From: Chroococcus sp. FPU101
Lineage (GTDB): Bacteria > Cyanobacteriota > Cyanobacteriia > Cyanobacteriales > Microcystaceae
Direction of reading: 5' to 3'
DNA: 64,000 nt
Assembly (NCBI RefSeq): GCF_017312365.1
Contig: NZ_BLJI01000006.1
Span: 1-64,000, forward strand
Shown one piece after another: positions 18,080 to 27,300 of the stretch. The notes under the pieces are model-generated. The model made no database searches and was not told the origin of the DNA. It was given only the letters and a program-made list of their open reading frames with translations. Both the position numbers and the translations under genes were made by a program. Numbering within the stretch: the stretch's first letter is position 1; the number at the start of each line of letters is the position of its first letter.

Positions 18080-18991
18080 ATGTTTTCTTGGTTAGTCATC
18101 CTATATCCAGTTAATAAAGTCATTTCAATTCCCGTGCTTCAAGCTGATACTAGAATAATTGCTCAGTTGAATAGAAACACACAGGATATTGAAAAAATAT
18201 ATTGTCCATCTCCAGTTCTTTCTCGTTTGCAGCGTCATCAAGTTATCTCAGGGGAAACTGTTGTTAGTATTGCTCAACGTTACAATTTAATTCCAGAAAC
18301 TCTTATTAGTCTTAATCCAAATTTGCAAAAAGGTATTGTTGCTGCTGGTCAGGAAATTCTAATTCCTCCTTTTAATGGCATTCGCCTTGAAGTTTCAAGA
18401 GGGACAACTTGGAAAGATTTAGAAGCAGCTTATAGTATTCGCGCTGATGTTCTCTTTGAAATTAATGGCTGTCAGAAGCACCCGAAAGTCGTTTTTATTC
18501 CTGGGATAAAATGGAGTTCTCTAAGAAATTCTCAAGGAGATGTTTATAGGCAACTTATGAGCTATCCTTTGCCTTCAGTTACTAAAATTGAGCTAGATTA
18601 TGGTTGGCAAATTAATCCTGCCGATGGGCAAAGATTTTTTCATAGTGGAATTGACTTATTAACACCAATAGCTACATCTGTCCTAGCAGTTGAATCAGGA
18701 GTTGTAGTATATGCAGGTCTTGATAAAAATTATGGTAATTTAGTCATCATCAACCATGAAAGCAAACGGCAAACTCGTTACGCTCAATTGAGCGAAATTC
18801 AAGTAGAAATTGGTCAGTTAGTCAAAACAGGAGATGTTTTAGGAACTACTGGAATGACAGGAAACCCTGATGTAAAGTTTCCCCATCTTCATTTTGAAGT
18901 GCGTTACGAATTATCTGTTGGTTGGGTTGCTCAAGACCCAACGATTCATTTAAGCTCTACAGTTATAAATAGAATCAAAAAGAAACACTAA
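18080..18991 (+). CDS. LysM–peptidase M23 (LytM) cell-wall hydrolase
   Basis: The 303-residue protein has a LysM peptidoglycan-binding repeat (about 52–98: VISGETVVSIAQRYNLIPET) and a partial second LysM-like segment. The M23 metallopeptidase domain spans about 185–290. Zinc-site residues are visible in FHSGIDLL (H-x3-D) and HLHFEVR (H-x-H). Family members cut peptide cross-links in murein. The N terminus is weakly hydrophobic, so export may use a short signal or an upstream start. One TTTCAT half-site pair with 22-bp spacing lies at 18,054 and 18,076, too poor to call a box. Confidence 0.85.
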   Translation: MFSWLVILYPVNKVISIPVLQADTRIIAQLNRNTQDIEKIYCPSPVLSRLQRHQVISGETVVSIAQRYNLIPETLISLNPNLQKGIVAAGQEILIPPFNGIRLEVSRGTTWKDLEAAYSIRADVLFEINGCQKHPKVVFIPGIKWSSLRNSQGDVYRQLMSYPLPSVTKIELDYGWQINPADGQRFFHSGIDLLTPIATSVLAVESGVVVYAGLDKNYGNLVIINHESKRQTRYAQLSEIQVEIGQLVKTGDVLGTTGMTGNPDVKFPHLHFEVRYELSVGWVAQDPTIHLSSTVINRIKKKH

Positions 18992-19020
18992 TAATAGGTC
19001 TTACTGTTATATACACATAT

Positions 19021-19043
19021 AAAAGGCTTTTCGAGCTTTTTTT
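19021..19043 (+). terminator. Likely intrinsic terminator after M23 gene
   Basis: An AAAAGGCT … AGCTTTTTTT hairpin (one bulged base) with a run of seven T lies 30 bases after the stop codon at 18,991. Confidence 0.6.
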
Positions 19044-19161
19044 AGTTATTTAACTAAAGAAACAATAAGATTTTTAAGTTCTTTCGTACCAGCTACAGCT
19101 TTATTAACAAGGTAATCTAGACAAAAATATATTGTTTTCAAATTCTAGATACTCTTATGGT

Positions 19162-19574
19162 TTAAGCTGATAGGTTGGTTAGTGCTTGATCCCTGACGGG
19201 GTGACAAGCATTCTATAAGCATTGCCAAATAAGGCTTTCAGCTTAGAGAACTTGAAAAAGATTGTCTAGCCATTTCACCCTTAAAACAGAAAAATTTAAC
19301 TAGAGAATCAGGCTTTCGTCAATAGCGATCGTTGATTGATGCTCCAAAGAGCCTATCTATAAGCTTGAATCTTGTTGAAGGTCAACTAGCTCAAATCCAT
19401 TACCATCAAGGGTTTCAAAGAGGTTGTCACCCCGTCAGGCTTGATCCATTAATTGCCCTGATAGTAATTGAACTTGCCATCATTCAATCACTATCGAAAA
19501 CAACTGTCATGATTTATTTAGAGCCAAAAGAAGATCCTATATCTTGGATCGATCAGGGATTAGATCGGATATGA
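19162..19574 (+). pseudogene. Decayed second copy of the CDF gene, split by a MITE
   Basis: Bases 19,163–19,192 match 3937–3967 of the intact CDF gene, and 19,441–19,574 match its 3' end, including [12 protein letters not shown] and the tail up to the stop. About 240 bases of the middle are deleted between IALI and IELA. A 246-bp inverted-repeat element sits in the gap. The remnant is followed by a converging RppAB pair, exactly as the intact CDF is, which marks a block duplication. It cannot encode a transporter. Confidence 0.85.
19193..19438. mobile_element. 246-bp MITE with 15-bp perfect terminal repeats
   Basis: The left end is CTGACGGGGTGACAA (19,193–19,207) and the right end is its exact complement (19,424–19,438). 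The 9-bp GCTTGATCC is duplicated at 19,184–19,192 and 19,439–19,447; the intact CDF copy has it only once. No transposase is encoded. The CTGA start and 9-bp duplication resemble IS4-group (IS10/IS50-like) ends; family assignment is inference. Confidence 0.88.
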
Positions 19575-20968
19575 GCCTGGATTGATCTTTCTATCGGTAA
19601 GCGAATCGTAAAAGTGCTACCTTTGCCTAGCTCACTGTGTACCTGAATACTGCCCTGATGCGCTTGTACAATAGCATTTGCTATCGCTAAACCTAACCCC
19701 GAACCGCCTGTCTGACGGGAACGTGCGCTATCTACTCGATAGAACCGATCAAAGATTCGCTTTTGTTCAGAAGGGGGAATACCGATACCTGTATCATGAA
19801 TCTCAATTAATCCATAATTATCCACACGATTTAAAGTAACCTTTACTTGTCCTTTCGCTGGGGTGTACTGAATGGCATTGACGATTAGATTAGAAACCAA
19901 TCGATAAAGTTGTTCTAAGTTACCTTTCACGTAAAGGGGTTGAGCAACTAAAATATGTTCAGTCAATGTGAGATTAGATGCGATCGCTAGTGCTGATAAT
20001 TCTTCAATTAGATCGCTAACAATGTCATTAAGACAACAGGATTCAAAACGCTGTGTCATTGATTGTCTATCTAAGCGAGACAGCAAGAGTAAATCATTCA
20101 CTAAGGTGGCTAATCTTCGATTCTGACGTTCGATAGTGGTTAAGATATTCTGCATCTCCAAAGGCTCTAATTGCTCTTTTCTAGCTGATTCTACGGTTGC
20201 TAGTGTCGCTGCTAAGGGTGTGCGTAACTCATGGGCGGCATCGGCTGTAAATTGTTGGATCTGTTGATAGGATTGATAGATGGGTTTCATGGCTAATCCA
20301 GCTAACCACCAACTAGAACCCCCGATTAAAAGCAGAATAATCGGTAAACCTAAAAATAAAATGATTCTCACAATAGAAAGATAATCATCAAATTCTTTGA
20401 AACTCCGTCCTAACTCTATATATCCCCAGTTTTCCTGACGATTGGTGTGCAAGAGAAAAGAGATCTGATGATAGCGGTTTCCTTGTTCATCTTTAAGAAT
20501 TTGCCATTGGTTAGCGACTGGAAATGAAGAGACTTGCGGAGGCATCCCGATAAAACCGATTAAACATCCCTTTAGATCCAATAGACGTAAATAGTAATTT
20601 CCTTGTCCGACAACACTTAAGATGTGACGCGCCGAAGATGCAGAGGTATAAATCGCAACCCGACAGTTGTTATTAGAATTTTGATCAGAAGTGCTTTTAG
20701 CAAAACAAGGATTACCCCTAGTACAGAGATCGGGTAAAAGCTGATAAACAATCGGTTCGATCTGTCCGACGTTTTGCAGTTTAAGCTCTAGACTATCGTG
20801 GATTGTACCTGCAACTGAGGCAATTTCTCGATCCAGTGCCACCATGTGAGCATGAGCGATCGCCCGATACACTCCGAATCCCGATAAACTCAAAATAAGC
20901 CCCATCACACTGGCATACCAAAATGCCAAACGTAAGCGAGTCTTATTGAATAAACTATTTTGCTGCAT
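19553..20968 (-). CDS. rppB: RppB/CopS-like sensor histidine kinase (copy 2)
   Basis: The 471-residue paralogue of the kinase at 4517 has the same layout: two membrane helices flanking a periplasmic sensor, then HisKA with AAHELRTPL, N box (NLIVNAIQYT), G1 (DTGIGIP) and G2 (GLGLAIA). The sensor domain differs most: it has a cysteine-bearing stretch (CTRGNPCF, later NNNC) and lacks the His patch of copy 1, so it may answer a different signal. Its stop overlaps the dead CDF tail by 22 bp. It overlaps its response-regulator gene by 14 bp. Confidence 0.88.
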   Translation of the reverse strand: MQQNSLFNKTRLRLAFWYASVMGLILSLSGFGVYRAIAHAHMVALDREIASVAGTIHDSLELKLQNVGQIEPIVYQLLPDLCTRGNPCFAKSTSDQNSNNNCRVAIYTSASSARHILSVVGQGNYYLRLLDLKGCLIGFIGMPPQVSSFPVANQWQILKDEQGNRYHQISFLLHTNRQENWGYIELGRSFKEFDDYLSIVRIILFLGLPIILLLIGGSSWWLAGLAMKPIYQSYQQIQQFTADAAHELRTPLAATLATVESARKEQLEPLEMQNILTTIERQNRRLATLVNDLLLLSRLDRQSMTQRFESCCLNDIVSDLIEELSALAIASNLTLTEHILVAQPLYVKGNLEQLYRLVSNLIVNAIQYTPAKGQVKVTLNRVDNYGLIEIHDTGIGIPPSEQKRIFDRFYRVDSARSRQTGGSGLGLAIANAIVQAHQGSIQVHSELGKGSTFTIRLPIERSIQAHIRSNP

Positions 20969-21656
20969 GAGAATTTAAACGATAGCCAACGCCATGTAGA
21001 GTTTCAATTAATTCCCCACAGTGGAGTGATTCTAATTTACGACGTAACAAGCGAATTTGAGCCGCTACTACGTTACTGACGGGTTCTGAACCAATTTCCC
21101 AAATCTGATTCCGAATTTGTTCGCTAGTTAGGATTTGATTGGGATGTTCCATCAGATATTCTAAGATTTGAAACTCTTTGGTTGTTAGAGAAATGACTTG
21201 TTGTTGAGTAGAGTCGTTCTGAATGCGGACAGTACGAGTACTATAATCGAGTGTCAAGCCACCAATTTGTAACTGTTGGGAATGAAGTTGTGGCGATCGT
21301 CTCTGCAAAGCGCGGATTCTTGCTAGTAATTCTGCTCGAAGAAAGGGTTTTACTAAATAGTCATCTGCACCTGCATCAAGTCCTTCTACTTTATCTTCTA
21401 GTTGATCTTTAGCAGTCAGCATTAAAACTAATAATGAACTATTTTGTCGCCTCAGTCGTCGACACAGTTCAATCCCTGATAATCCAGGCAGCAACCAATC
21501 AAAAATAGCTAGAGTGTAATCCGTCCATTTATTCTGTAGATATAACCAAGCATCATCCCCATTTTGTACCCAGTCAACAATGTATTTTTCTTGAATTAAA
21601 ATTCGTTTAATTGCTTCTCCTAAATCTGCTTCATCTTCAACTAATAGAACCCTCAT
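20955..21656 (-). CDS. rppA: RppA/CopR-like response regulator (copy 2)
   Basis: The 233-residue OmpR-family regulator has Asp53 in FDWLLPGL, Lys in YLVKPF and a winged helix ending in NVVAAQIRLLRRKL, close to copy 1. Both regulators probably recognise similar DNA because the winged-helix regions are alike, so cross-talk over the shared TTTCAT boxes is likely. No box is seen within 90 bp upstream; the gene may be read from the DUF2808 promoters at 22.26 or 22.86 kb, as all these genes point left. Confidence 0.9.
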   Translation of the reverse strand: MRVLLVEDEADLGEAIKRILIQEKYIVDWVQNGDDAWLYLQNKWTDYTLAIFDWLLPGLSGIELCRRLRRQNSSLLVLMLTAKDQLEDKVEGLDAGADDYLVKPFLRAELLARIRALQRRSPQLHSQQLQIGGLTLDYSTRTVRIQNDSTQQQVISLTTKEFQILEYLMEHPNQILTSEQIRNQIWEIGSEPVSNVVAAQIRLLRRKLESLHCGELIETLHGVGYRLNSHAAK

Positions 21657-21744
21657 ATAATTTACCTATATAACCATTTAAGTAATTATTTGGGCAACCT
21701 GCTAGTGAGGAAAACATTGAGCAGATTGCCCATTTAAAACTTGA

Positions 21745-22194
21745 CTAATTACCGTAAGTCTGAATTCTGGCTAATCCAAGTGGGATTTCTTGATTGATTC
21801 CAGCAAACTTACCATAAAGTTTGTATTGCCATGTACGAGGATAACCAGGAGTCAAAATTCCTTTCATTTTAACCGATATTGTTGTATTCGCAGGAACAGG
21901 CTGATCGAAAGTGATCAAAGCTTGCTTTCCATCAATAGAAACTTTAGCATCTAGCATTTTACCTGTTTGATCTTGAATCTCGATTCCTCGACTAATCTTA
22001 AGTTGTTCGGGGATCTGAATTACAAGTTCTGACAAAGCATTTTTTTGAACTAAATATTCAAAATGATGAGTTGCCCCTTGAACACGAGCCGAAGGTTGAT
22101 GAGCATGACTATGAGGGTCACTCGCTTGAACGAGAGGAGCATAAGAGGCGAGAGCTATAGTCATTGCAAAACTGGTTAAAAGTAGCTTTTTCAT
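21745..22194 (-). CDS. DUF2808-like exported protein (paralogue 2)
   Basis: The 149-residue protein has a clear signal peptide (about 1–24, ending VQAS) followed by a His-rich stretch DPHSHAHQP that could bind metal. The rest follows the DUF2808 pattern: ELVIQIPEQLKISRGIEIQ, then ITFDQPVPANTTISVKMKGI and YGKFAGINQEIPLGLARIQT. It is more diverged than the other two paralogues and lacks the FVRH signature. A perfect TTTCAT box ends 68 bp upstream. The regulator gene lies 88 bp downstream in the same direction. Confidence 0.78.
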   Translation of the reverse strand: MKKLLLTSFAMTIALASYAPLVQASDPHSHAHQPSARVQGATHHFEYLVQKNALSELVIQIPEQLKISRGIEIQDQTGKMLDAKVSIDGKQALITFDQPVPANTTISVKMKGILTPGYPRTWQYKLYGKFAGINQEIPLGLARIQTYGN

Positions 22195-22261
22195 AATTAA
22201 CTTCCTTTGAATTTGGTATTAGTTCTCTTTGTTTATCTATTTATTAGATTGAACGATAATA

Positions 22262-22278
22262 ATGAAATTAAGATGAAA
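22262..22278 (-). promoter_or_regulatory. Putative RppA/CopR box upstream of DUF2808-like gene
   Basis: The minus strand reads TTTCATCTTAATTTCAT. Ten bases further is CAATCT followed by AATAAAT, the same arrangement as at the 22,864 site. The start codon of the gene at 22,194 is 68 bp away. Confidence 0.68.
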
Positions 22279-22301
22279 TGTTTCTATTTTTTCAAAAGTT
22301 T

Positions 22302-22778
22302 TTAGATACGAGTACGCACTTCGGCTACTCCAATTGATAATTCAGTCTTACTATCAACTAATTTGGCATAAACCCGATAAAGCCAAAGCGGATAAGTTCT
22401 TGGAAGTTTGACTTTATTAAGATCAATCTCTATAACTTCCTGAGCCACCATACCTTGAGGAAAATCAAGTGTTATCCTAGAATCATTTACAGAACTATTC
22501 ACTTCAATCGGTTGGCCTACTCTATTATGTACAGTGATATCATTTTTTACAGTAACGCCAGAAGGAACATCAATTGCTATTTCAGAGATACCTTTGCTTT
22601 CTGGAGGCATTTTAATCCGAATAGTATGTCTAACAAACGTTGCTTTTCCTGCTGGAAACTGGTTGGTAGATAAAATATATGGCATTGTGTCAGCATTCTT
22701 AATATTATCTGCATAAGCGGCAGATATTGATGTTACGGTGATGATAGCTAAGGTAGTTACAGTGAGCATTTTATTCAT
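22302..22778 (-). CDS. DUF2808 exported protein (paralogue 3)
   Basis: The 158-residue protein has a signal peptide (about 1–23, ending AYA) and the full DUF2808 signature: ATFVRHTIRIKMPPESKGISE, VPSGVTVKNDITVHN and YAKLVDSKTELSIGVAEVRT. It aligns along its whole length with the product at 15,932. Function is unknown; secretion is predicted. A TTTCAT box lies 86 bp upstream, and a second one 242 bp upstream in the same orientation. Confidence 0.85.
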   Translation of the reverse strand: MNKMLTVTTLAIITVTSISAAYADNIKNADTMPYILSTNQFPAGKATFVRHTIRIKMPPESKGISEIAIDVPSGVTVKNDITVHNRVGQPIEVNSSVNDSRITLDFPQGMVAQEVIEIDLNKVKLPRTYPLWLYRVYAKLVDSKTELSIGVAEVRTRI

Positions 22779-22863
22779 TCAAGTCTATCTAGCTTAATCA
22801 AAATCTGGACAAAAATCAGATCTTTGATCAGTCTCCTCCTAATTACTAGATTGTCAGATAACT

Positions 22864-22880
22864 ATGAAATCAAGATGAAA
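22864..22880 (-). promoter_or_regulatory. Putative RppA/CopR box upstream of DUF2808 gene
   Basis: The minus strand reads TTTCATCTTGATTTCAT, followed after 10 bases by CAATCT and AGTAATT, then GGAGGAG near the leader. It is nearly identical in layout to the 22,262 site. Confidence 0.68.
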
Positions 22881-23019
22881 TTTTAATTTGTTACTAAACT
22901 TAATAATTTTGTGTTTACTCATTGATGAAATCCTACTATCTCTTCTAGTTTTAAAAAAACAGTAGGTGTTAGTTAAGCGAGGTTGTTGTTTACCTCATCT
23001 ATTAAAATAGCTACTAAAA

Positions 23020-23036
23020 ATGAAACGAACATGAAA
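23020..23036 (-). promoter_or_regulatory. Orphan RppA/CopR-type box; possible small-RNA promoter
   Basis: The minus strand reads TTTCATGTTCGTTTCAT and TATTTT lies 10 bp downstream, a good −10. No gene starts between here and 22,880, where the next box lies. The predicted transcript would carry a GAGGT/ACCTC stem and a CCTACT/AGTAGG stem. It could be a leader of the DUF2808 gene or a small RNA. Confidence 0.5.
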
Positions 23037-23157
23037 TTTCAAGTTTTTTAAAATTTATCTTTTACTGGCTTAAATCAAAATTTATTATATAAAAGCTAAA
23101 AACTTAAGAAATTTAATAAATAAAAAGTATTAAATTTATTTATTATCTTATAAATGA

Positions 23158-23191
23158 GTCATTACAAACGGGTTTTTAAGTTTGTAATGAC
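23158..23191 (-). terminator. Strong hairpin closing the leftward RND operon
   Basis: GTCATTACAAAC and its exact complement form a 12-bp perfect stem with a 10-base loop, 12 bases past the DUF305 stop codon. The sequence following on the minus strand is AT-rich but lacks a clean T-run. Confidence 0.6.
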
Positions 23192-23202
23192 CCCACTTTT
23201 GC

Positions 23203-23871
23203 TTACGGCAATTGATACCAAGATTGCCGCCATTGCTTCATCTGCTCGATCTCTTTCTGTTGCGAAGAAATAATGTCTTGTGCAAGTTTTTGAATTTCAG
23301 GGCGATTAGATTTATTTAACGCTTCCTGTGCCATCATCAGCGCACCCTCATGATGAGGAATCATCCCATCAATAAATCGAAGATCGAATTTAGCATCAGC
23401 AGCCCCTAAGTCCAAATCCATCCTCATGCTTTTCATCTGTTTTTTTGACATTGACATAGTATGTCTCATCGAGTCACTGTAAGCTACTGGCTTTTCTCCT
23501 GCATCAGGATACCAAATTTTACGCCACTGTCGCTGTTGAGCAATTTCTTTTTCTTGAGCTTTAATAATCTCGTTAGCTAGTTGTTGAATTTCAGGACGTT
23601 TAGATTTTTGTAGTGCTTCTTTTGCCATAATAACAGCACCCTCATGATGCAAAATCATTCCATCAATAAAACGCAAATCAAATTGAGCATCAGCAGGGCC
23701 GAGATCCATGCTCATACTATGGTCAGCCATTTCATCGTCATGAGATGTCATTTGATTGGCCTCCGTTCTATTTTGAATAAGAGAACAAGAGGTTAGCAAG
23801 CCAAATATTATAGCTGTGAATGCCAGAATTACGATGTTGCTAAAATTATTCTTCTGTTGTAGACTGCTCAT
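23203..23871 (-). CDS. Double DUF305 (CopM-like) periplasmic lipoprotein
   Basis: The 222-residue protein has a lipobox-like LLTSC near residue 29, so it is probably a lipoprotein. Two DUF305 units follow (about 58–125 and 150–220), each with FDLRFIDGMI followed by HHEGA and ending in a KEIxQxxQWR motif; the two halves are close copies. Met- and His-rich stretches (MADHSMSMDLG, RHTMSMSKKQM) precede each unit. DUF305 is the domain of cyanobacterial CopM, a periplasmic copper-binding protein. The gene is last in the permease–YtkA–DUF305 operon, and copper buffering beside the pump is a reasonable inference. Confidence 0.88.
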   Translation of the reverse strand: MSSLQQKNNFSNIVILAFTAIIFGLLTSCSLIQNRTEANQMTSHDDEMADHSMSMDLGPADAQFDLRFIDGMILHHEGAVIMAKEALQKSKRPEIQQLANEIIKAQEKEIAQQRQWRKIWYPDAGEKPVAYSDSMRHTMSMSKKQMKSMRMDLDLGAADAKFDLRFIDGMIPHHEGALMMAQEALNKSNRPEIQKLAQDIISSQQKEIEQMKQWRQSWYQLP

Positions 23872-23913
23872 TGATACTCCTCACACTACTTTAATCATTT
23901 TTGGGATGAAAAA

Positions 23914-24348
23914 CTATTGCTTAAAACTAAAACGACCGTTGACTTTTTGACCGTTTATATCGGCTGTAATCCGAACTTGATACTGTCCTGATGCCTTCTC
24001 AGGTAAAAAAGCTGTGTAATGTTTACCACTGGTATCATATTTAAAAGTAAGATTCTTCTGAGTACCATTAGGTAATTGAATTTGTCCTGTGACTTTTGAA
24101 TTGGGAATCGCTTGATGATTGTCTCCTTTTTGTAGATAAAAATCTAAATGAATGCCATCTTTTTCTTTTTCAGGTACAAGTTCTAAATGATATGCTCCTT
24201 GTTCAACAACTTGTCCACCTCTAGATTGCTTTGCTTCTGCAACAATTTCTTGAGTATTAAAAGCAATAACCTGTTTAATTGTACTTAAATTTAAACTAAT
24301 AAGAAATGAAAGACAAACAACAAATGGAAATACTTTCCCCAATTTCAT
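23914..24348 (-). CDS. YtkA-like domain exported protein
   Basis: The 144-residue protein has a signal peptide (about 1–25, MKLGKVFPFVVCLSF…) and an immunoglobulin-like beta domain with GAYHLELVPE, then IPNSKVTGQIQLPNGT and QYQVRITADINGQ, fitting the YtkA-like/FixH-like fold found near metal efflux genes. The ATG at 24,348 is chosen because AGGAG lies 8 bases upstream; a longer frame would overlap the permease. It lies between the permease (35 bp) and the DUF305 gene (42 bp), clearly in one operon. A periplasmic helper role for the pump is only inferred. Confidence 0.75.
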   Translation of the reverse strand: MKLGKVFPFVVCLSFLISLNLSTIKQVIAFNTQEIVAEAKQSRGGQVVEQGAYHLELVPEKEKDGIHLDFYLQKGDNHQAIPNSKVTGQIQLPNGTQKNLTFKYDTSGKHYTAFLPEKASGQYQVRITADINGQKVNGRFSFKQ

Positions 24349-24382
24349 ATTTAACTCCTGAAATACAATATTAAACATTGAA

Positions 24383-27300
24383 TTATGCTTTATTTTCTTC
24401 GAGTTTAGTGTTATATTTAATATTATTTTTAAGAATTTCTTCTCTTTTTTGAAACACTAAAAATCGACCGAATAAAGCATATAAGGCTGGTAAAACCAAC
24501 AAAGTTAAAGCTGTAGAAGTAAAGAGTCCTCCTAAAACAACTACTCCTAATGGCTGTAAAATTTCTTTTCCCGCACCTGTTCCAACAACAACAGGGAGCA
24601 TTCCCAATGCAGAAGTTAAAGCCGTCATTAAAATAGCTGCTAGTCGTTCCATCGAACCTTCAAAAACAGCTTTTTTTAATGGTAGTCCAGTTGATAGTTT
24701 ATTGTTGTAGTTATCAACTAATAGTAAACCATTTCTAGTAGCTACTCCAAATAAAGTGATAAAACCAACCATTGAAGCAACAGAAATAATACCACCTCCC
24801 AAAGCGACCGAGAAAATACCACCCACTAGAGCCAGAGGCAAGTTGATCATGATCATCAAGGTTGCCGCGATTGATTTAACAGCAAAATACATAAGGATTG
24901 TAATGACAACTAAAGCCAGAAGTCCAGACCAAATTAAAGTTTGAGTGGCTTTTTCTTGCGCTTGAAACTGTCCTCCGTATTGAATAAAATAGCCAGAGGG
25001 TAATTGAACTTTTTCTTGAACGGCTTGACGAATATCCGTAATAACAGAACCTAAGTCTCGACCATCGACATTAGCAGAAACAACGATAAAACGTGAAACA
25101 TTTTCTCGATTAATTGTATTCGGGCCAGTTCCATATTGTACTTTCGCTACTTGAGATAAAGGAATTTTTTGTCCATCTAAAGTATCAACTAACAAGTTGC
25201 TAATTATAGCAATATTATTTCTTGAATCTTCTTGGAGCCAAACCACTAAATCAAAAACCTGTTGATTTTCTAAAACTTGAGAAACAATTCGTCCATTTAG
25301 GGCTGTTTCAACCGTTTCTGCTAAATCACCGACTCTAATTCCATAACGAGCGGCGGCTGTGCGATCAAATAGAATTTGAATTTGTTTAATCGGAACTTGA
25401 GGTTCTAATTGTAAATCCACCACCCCTGAAATAGTAGACATTTCTGCTTCAACTTCTTGACCGATCGCCCGAAGTTCGGCTAAATCAGAACCAAAAATTT
25501 TGACAGCGATCGCACTTCTAACCCCTGACAGAACTTCATCCATACGATGCGAAATAAATCCCCCAATATTTGCGGCAACTCCAGGAATTTTGTTAAATTC
25601 TTGGCGGATGATTTCGATGCTTTCTTCTCGATTCTTGACACCTTCTTCACTCAGTTCTACATCCAATTCAGCAAAATTGACACCGCCGACATCACTATCT
25701 CCAGGTGCGCGTCCTGAACGGAGTTGCAGAGCATCAAATCGTGGGTTATTCTTCAAAGCTTCTTGAATTGCAAAGTCAGCTTGATTGGTCGTTTCTAGAG
25801 AGACACCTGGATAAAGTGAAGTAGCAATCACTAAAGAGCGTTCTTGAAACTCTGGCAAGAAAACTCGTCCTAATGAAGGAAAGATAACTAAAGAAGTGAC
25901 GAATCCAGCAACGGCAATTAATAAGATAATTTGGGGAAATTTCAAGGAAAATTGTAGTAGTGGACGGTACAAACGATTAGAAAATCGTGCCACCCAAGTT
26001 TCATCGGAGGGTAAACGTCGGTTGACTAATAGTAAAGCACACAAAGCTGGAGTCAGTGTTAGAGCCACTACAGTTGAAGCAATGATCGAAAGCAGATAAG
26101 CAACCCCCATTGGTGTAAAAATGCGTCCTTCCACACCCGAAAGGGCAAATATAGGGGCAAAAACAACGGCGATAATTACGGTTGAAAAAAGTACACTAAC
26201 TCGAACTTCTACTGAGCCATTAAAAACAACCTGTAAGGGATTTATTGGGGTTCCAGCCTGTTGATTTTCTCGAAGACGACGGTAAACATTTTCCATATCT
26301 ACAATGGCATCGTCCACCACCGAACCAATAGCCACCGCTAACCCACCTAGCGTCATCGTATTAATGCCTTGTCCAGTCCAATCGAGTACCATCATGCAGA
26401 TTAATAAAGATAAAGGAATGGCACTCAGACTTATAATTGCGGTGCGCCAATTCATCAAAAAGAGAATCAGTACAACAGAGACAATGATTATTCCATCTCG
26501 AAGAGACTCTTCAACATTTTTGAGAGCAGCTTCGATAAAGGTTTCTTGACGAAAAGTTACCGTAACTTTGACATCTTCGGGCAAACCCGCTTTGATTTCT
26601 TCCATCGCTGCTTCAATTGCCCTTGTTACAGTTGGGGTATCAGCTTGAGGTTGTTTATTAACTACAACAACAATGGCTTTTTTCCCATTAAGATAGGCAT
26701 CCCCCCGCTTGAGTTCTGCACCAATTTTGACATCCCCAACTTGCCTGAGTAGTACAGGAATACCGTTACGGGCGGTTATGGCAGATTGACCTAACTGTTC
26801 GATGGATTCTAGCCGACCAACGCCTCGAATCAAGGTTTCTCGATCTGGAGTAATCAAAAAACCTCCAGGAGCATTCATATTGGATTTTTCGACGGCTTCT
26901 GTGATTTCTTGGAGGGAGACATTGTAGGCTTTAAGTTTATTGGGATCGACTAACACTTGATATTGTCGGATGTCTCCCCCAAAAATAACAATTTGAGTGA
27001 CACCAGGAACAGCTAAAAGACGGTTTTTAACTTGCCAATCAACAATGCGTCGAACCTCCATCAATGAAGTTGTTTCGGAAGTGAAAGCGTATTTGATCAC
27101 TGCACCCAAAGGAGAACTCACAGGCGATATCTGTGGCGTTTCTACTCCTTGTGGAAGTTGGTTTTGAGCTTGTTGTAGGCGTTCGGTCACGAGTTGACGT
27201 GCGCGGTAGATATCTGTATCCCAGCTAAAAATGACCTTAACCACTGAAATGCCAACGGCAGAGGAAGAGCGTACCGTTTCTACACCAGGCGTTCCATTAA

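Noticed and set aside
18054-18081. Two TTTCAT sequences before the M23 gene
   Set aside because: They are 22 bp apart with a poor middle half-site and the second overlaps the start codon, unlike the other boxes.
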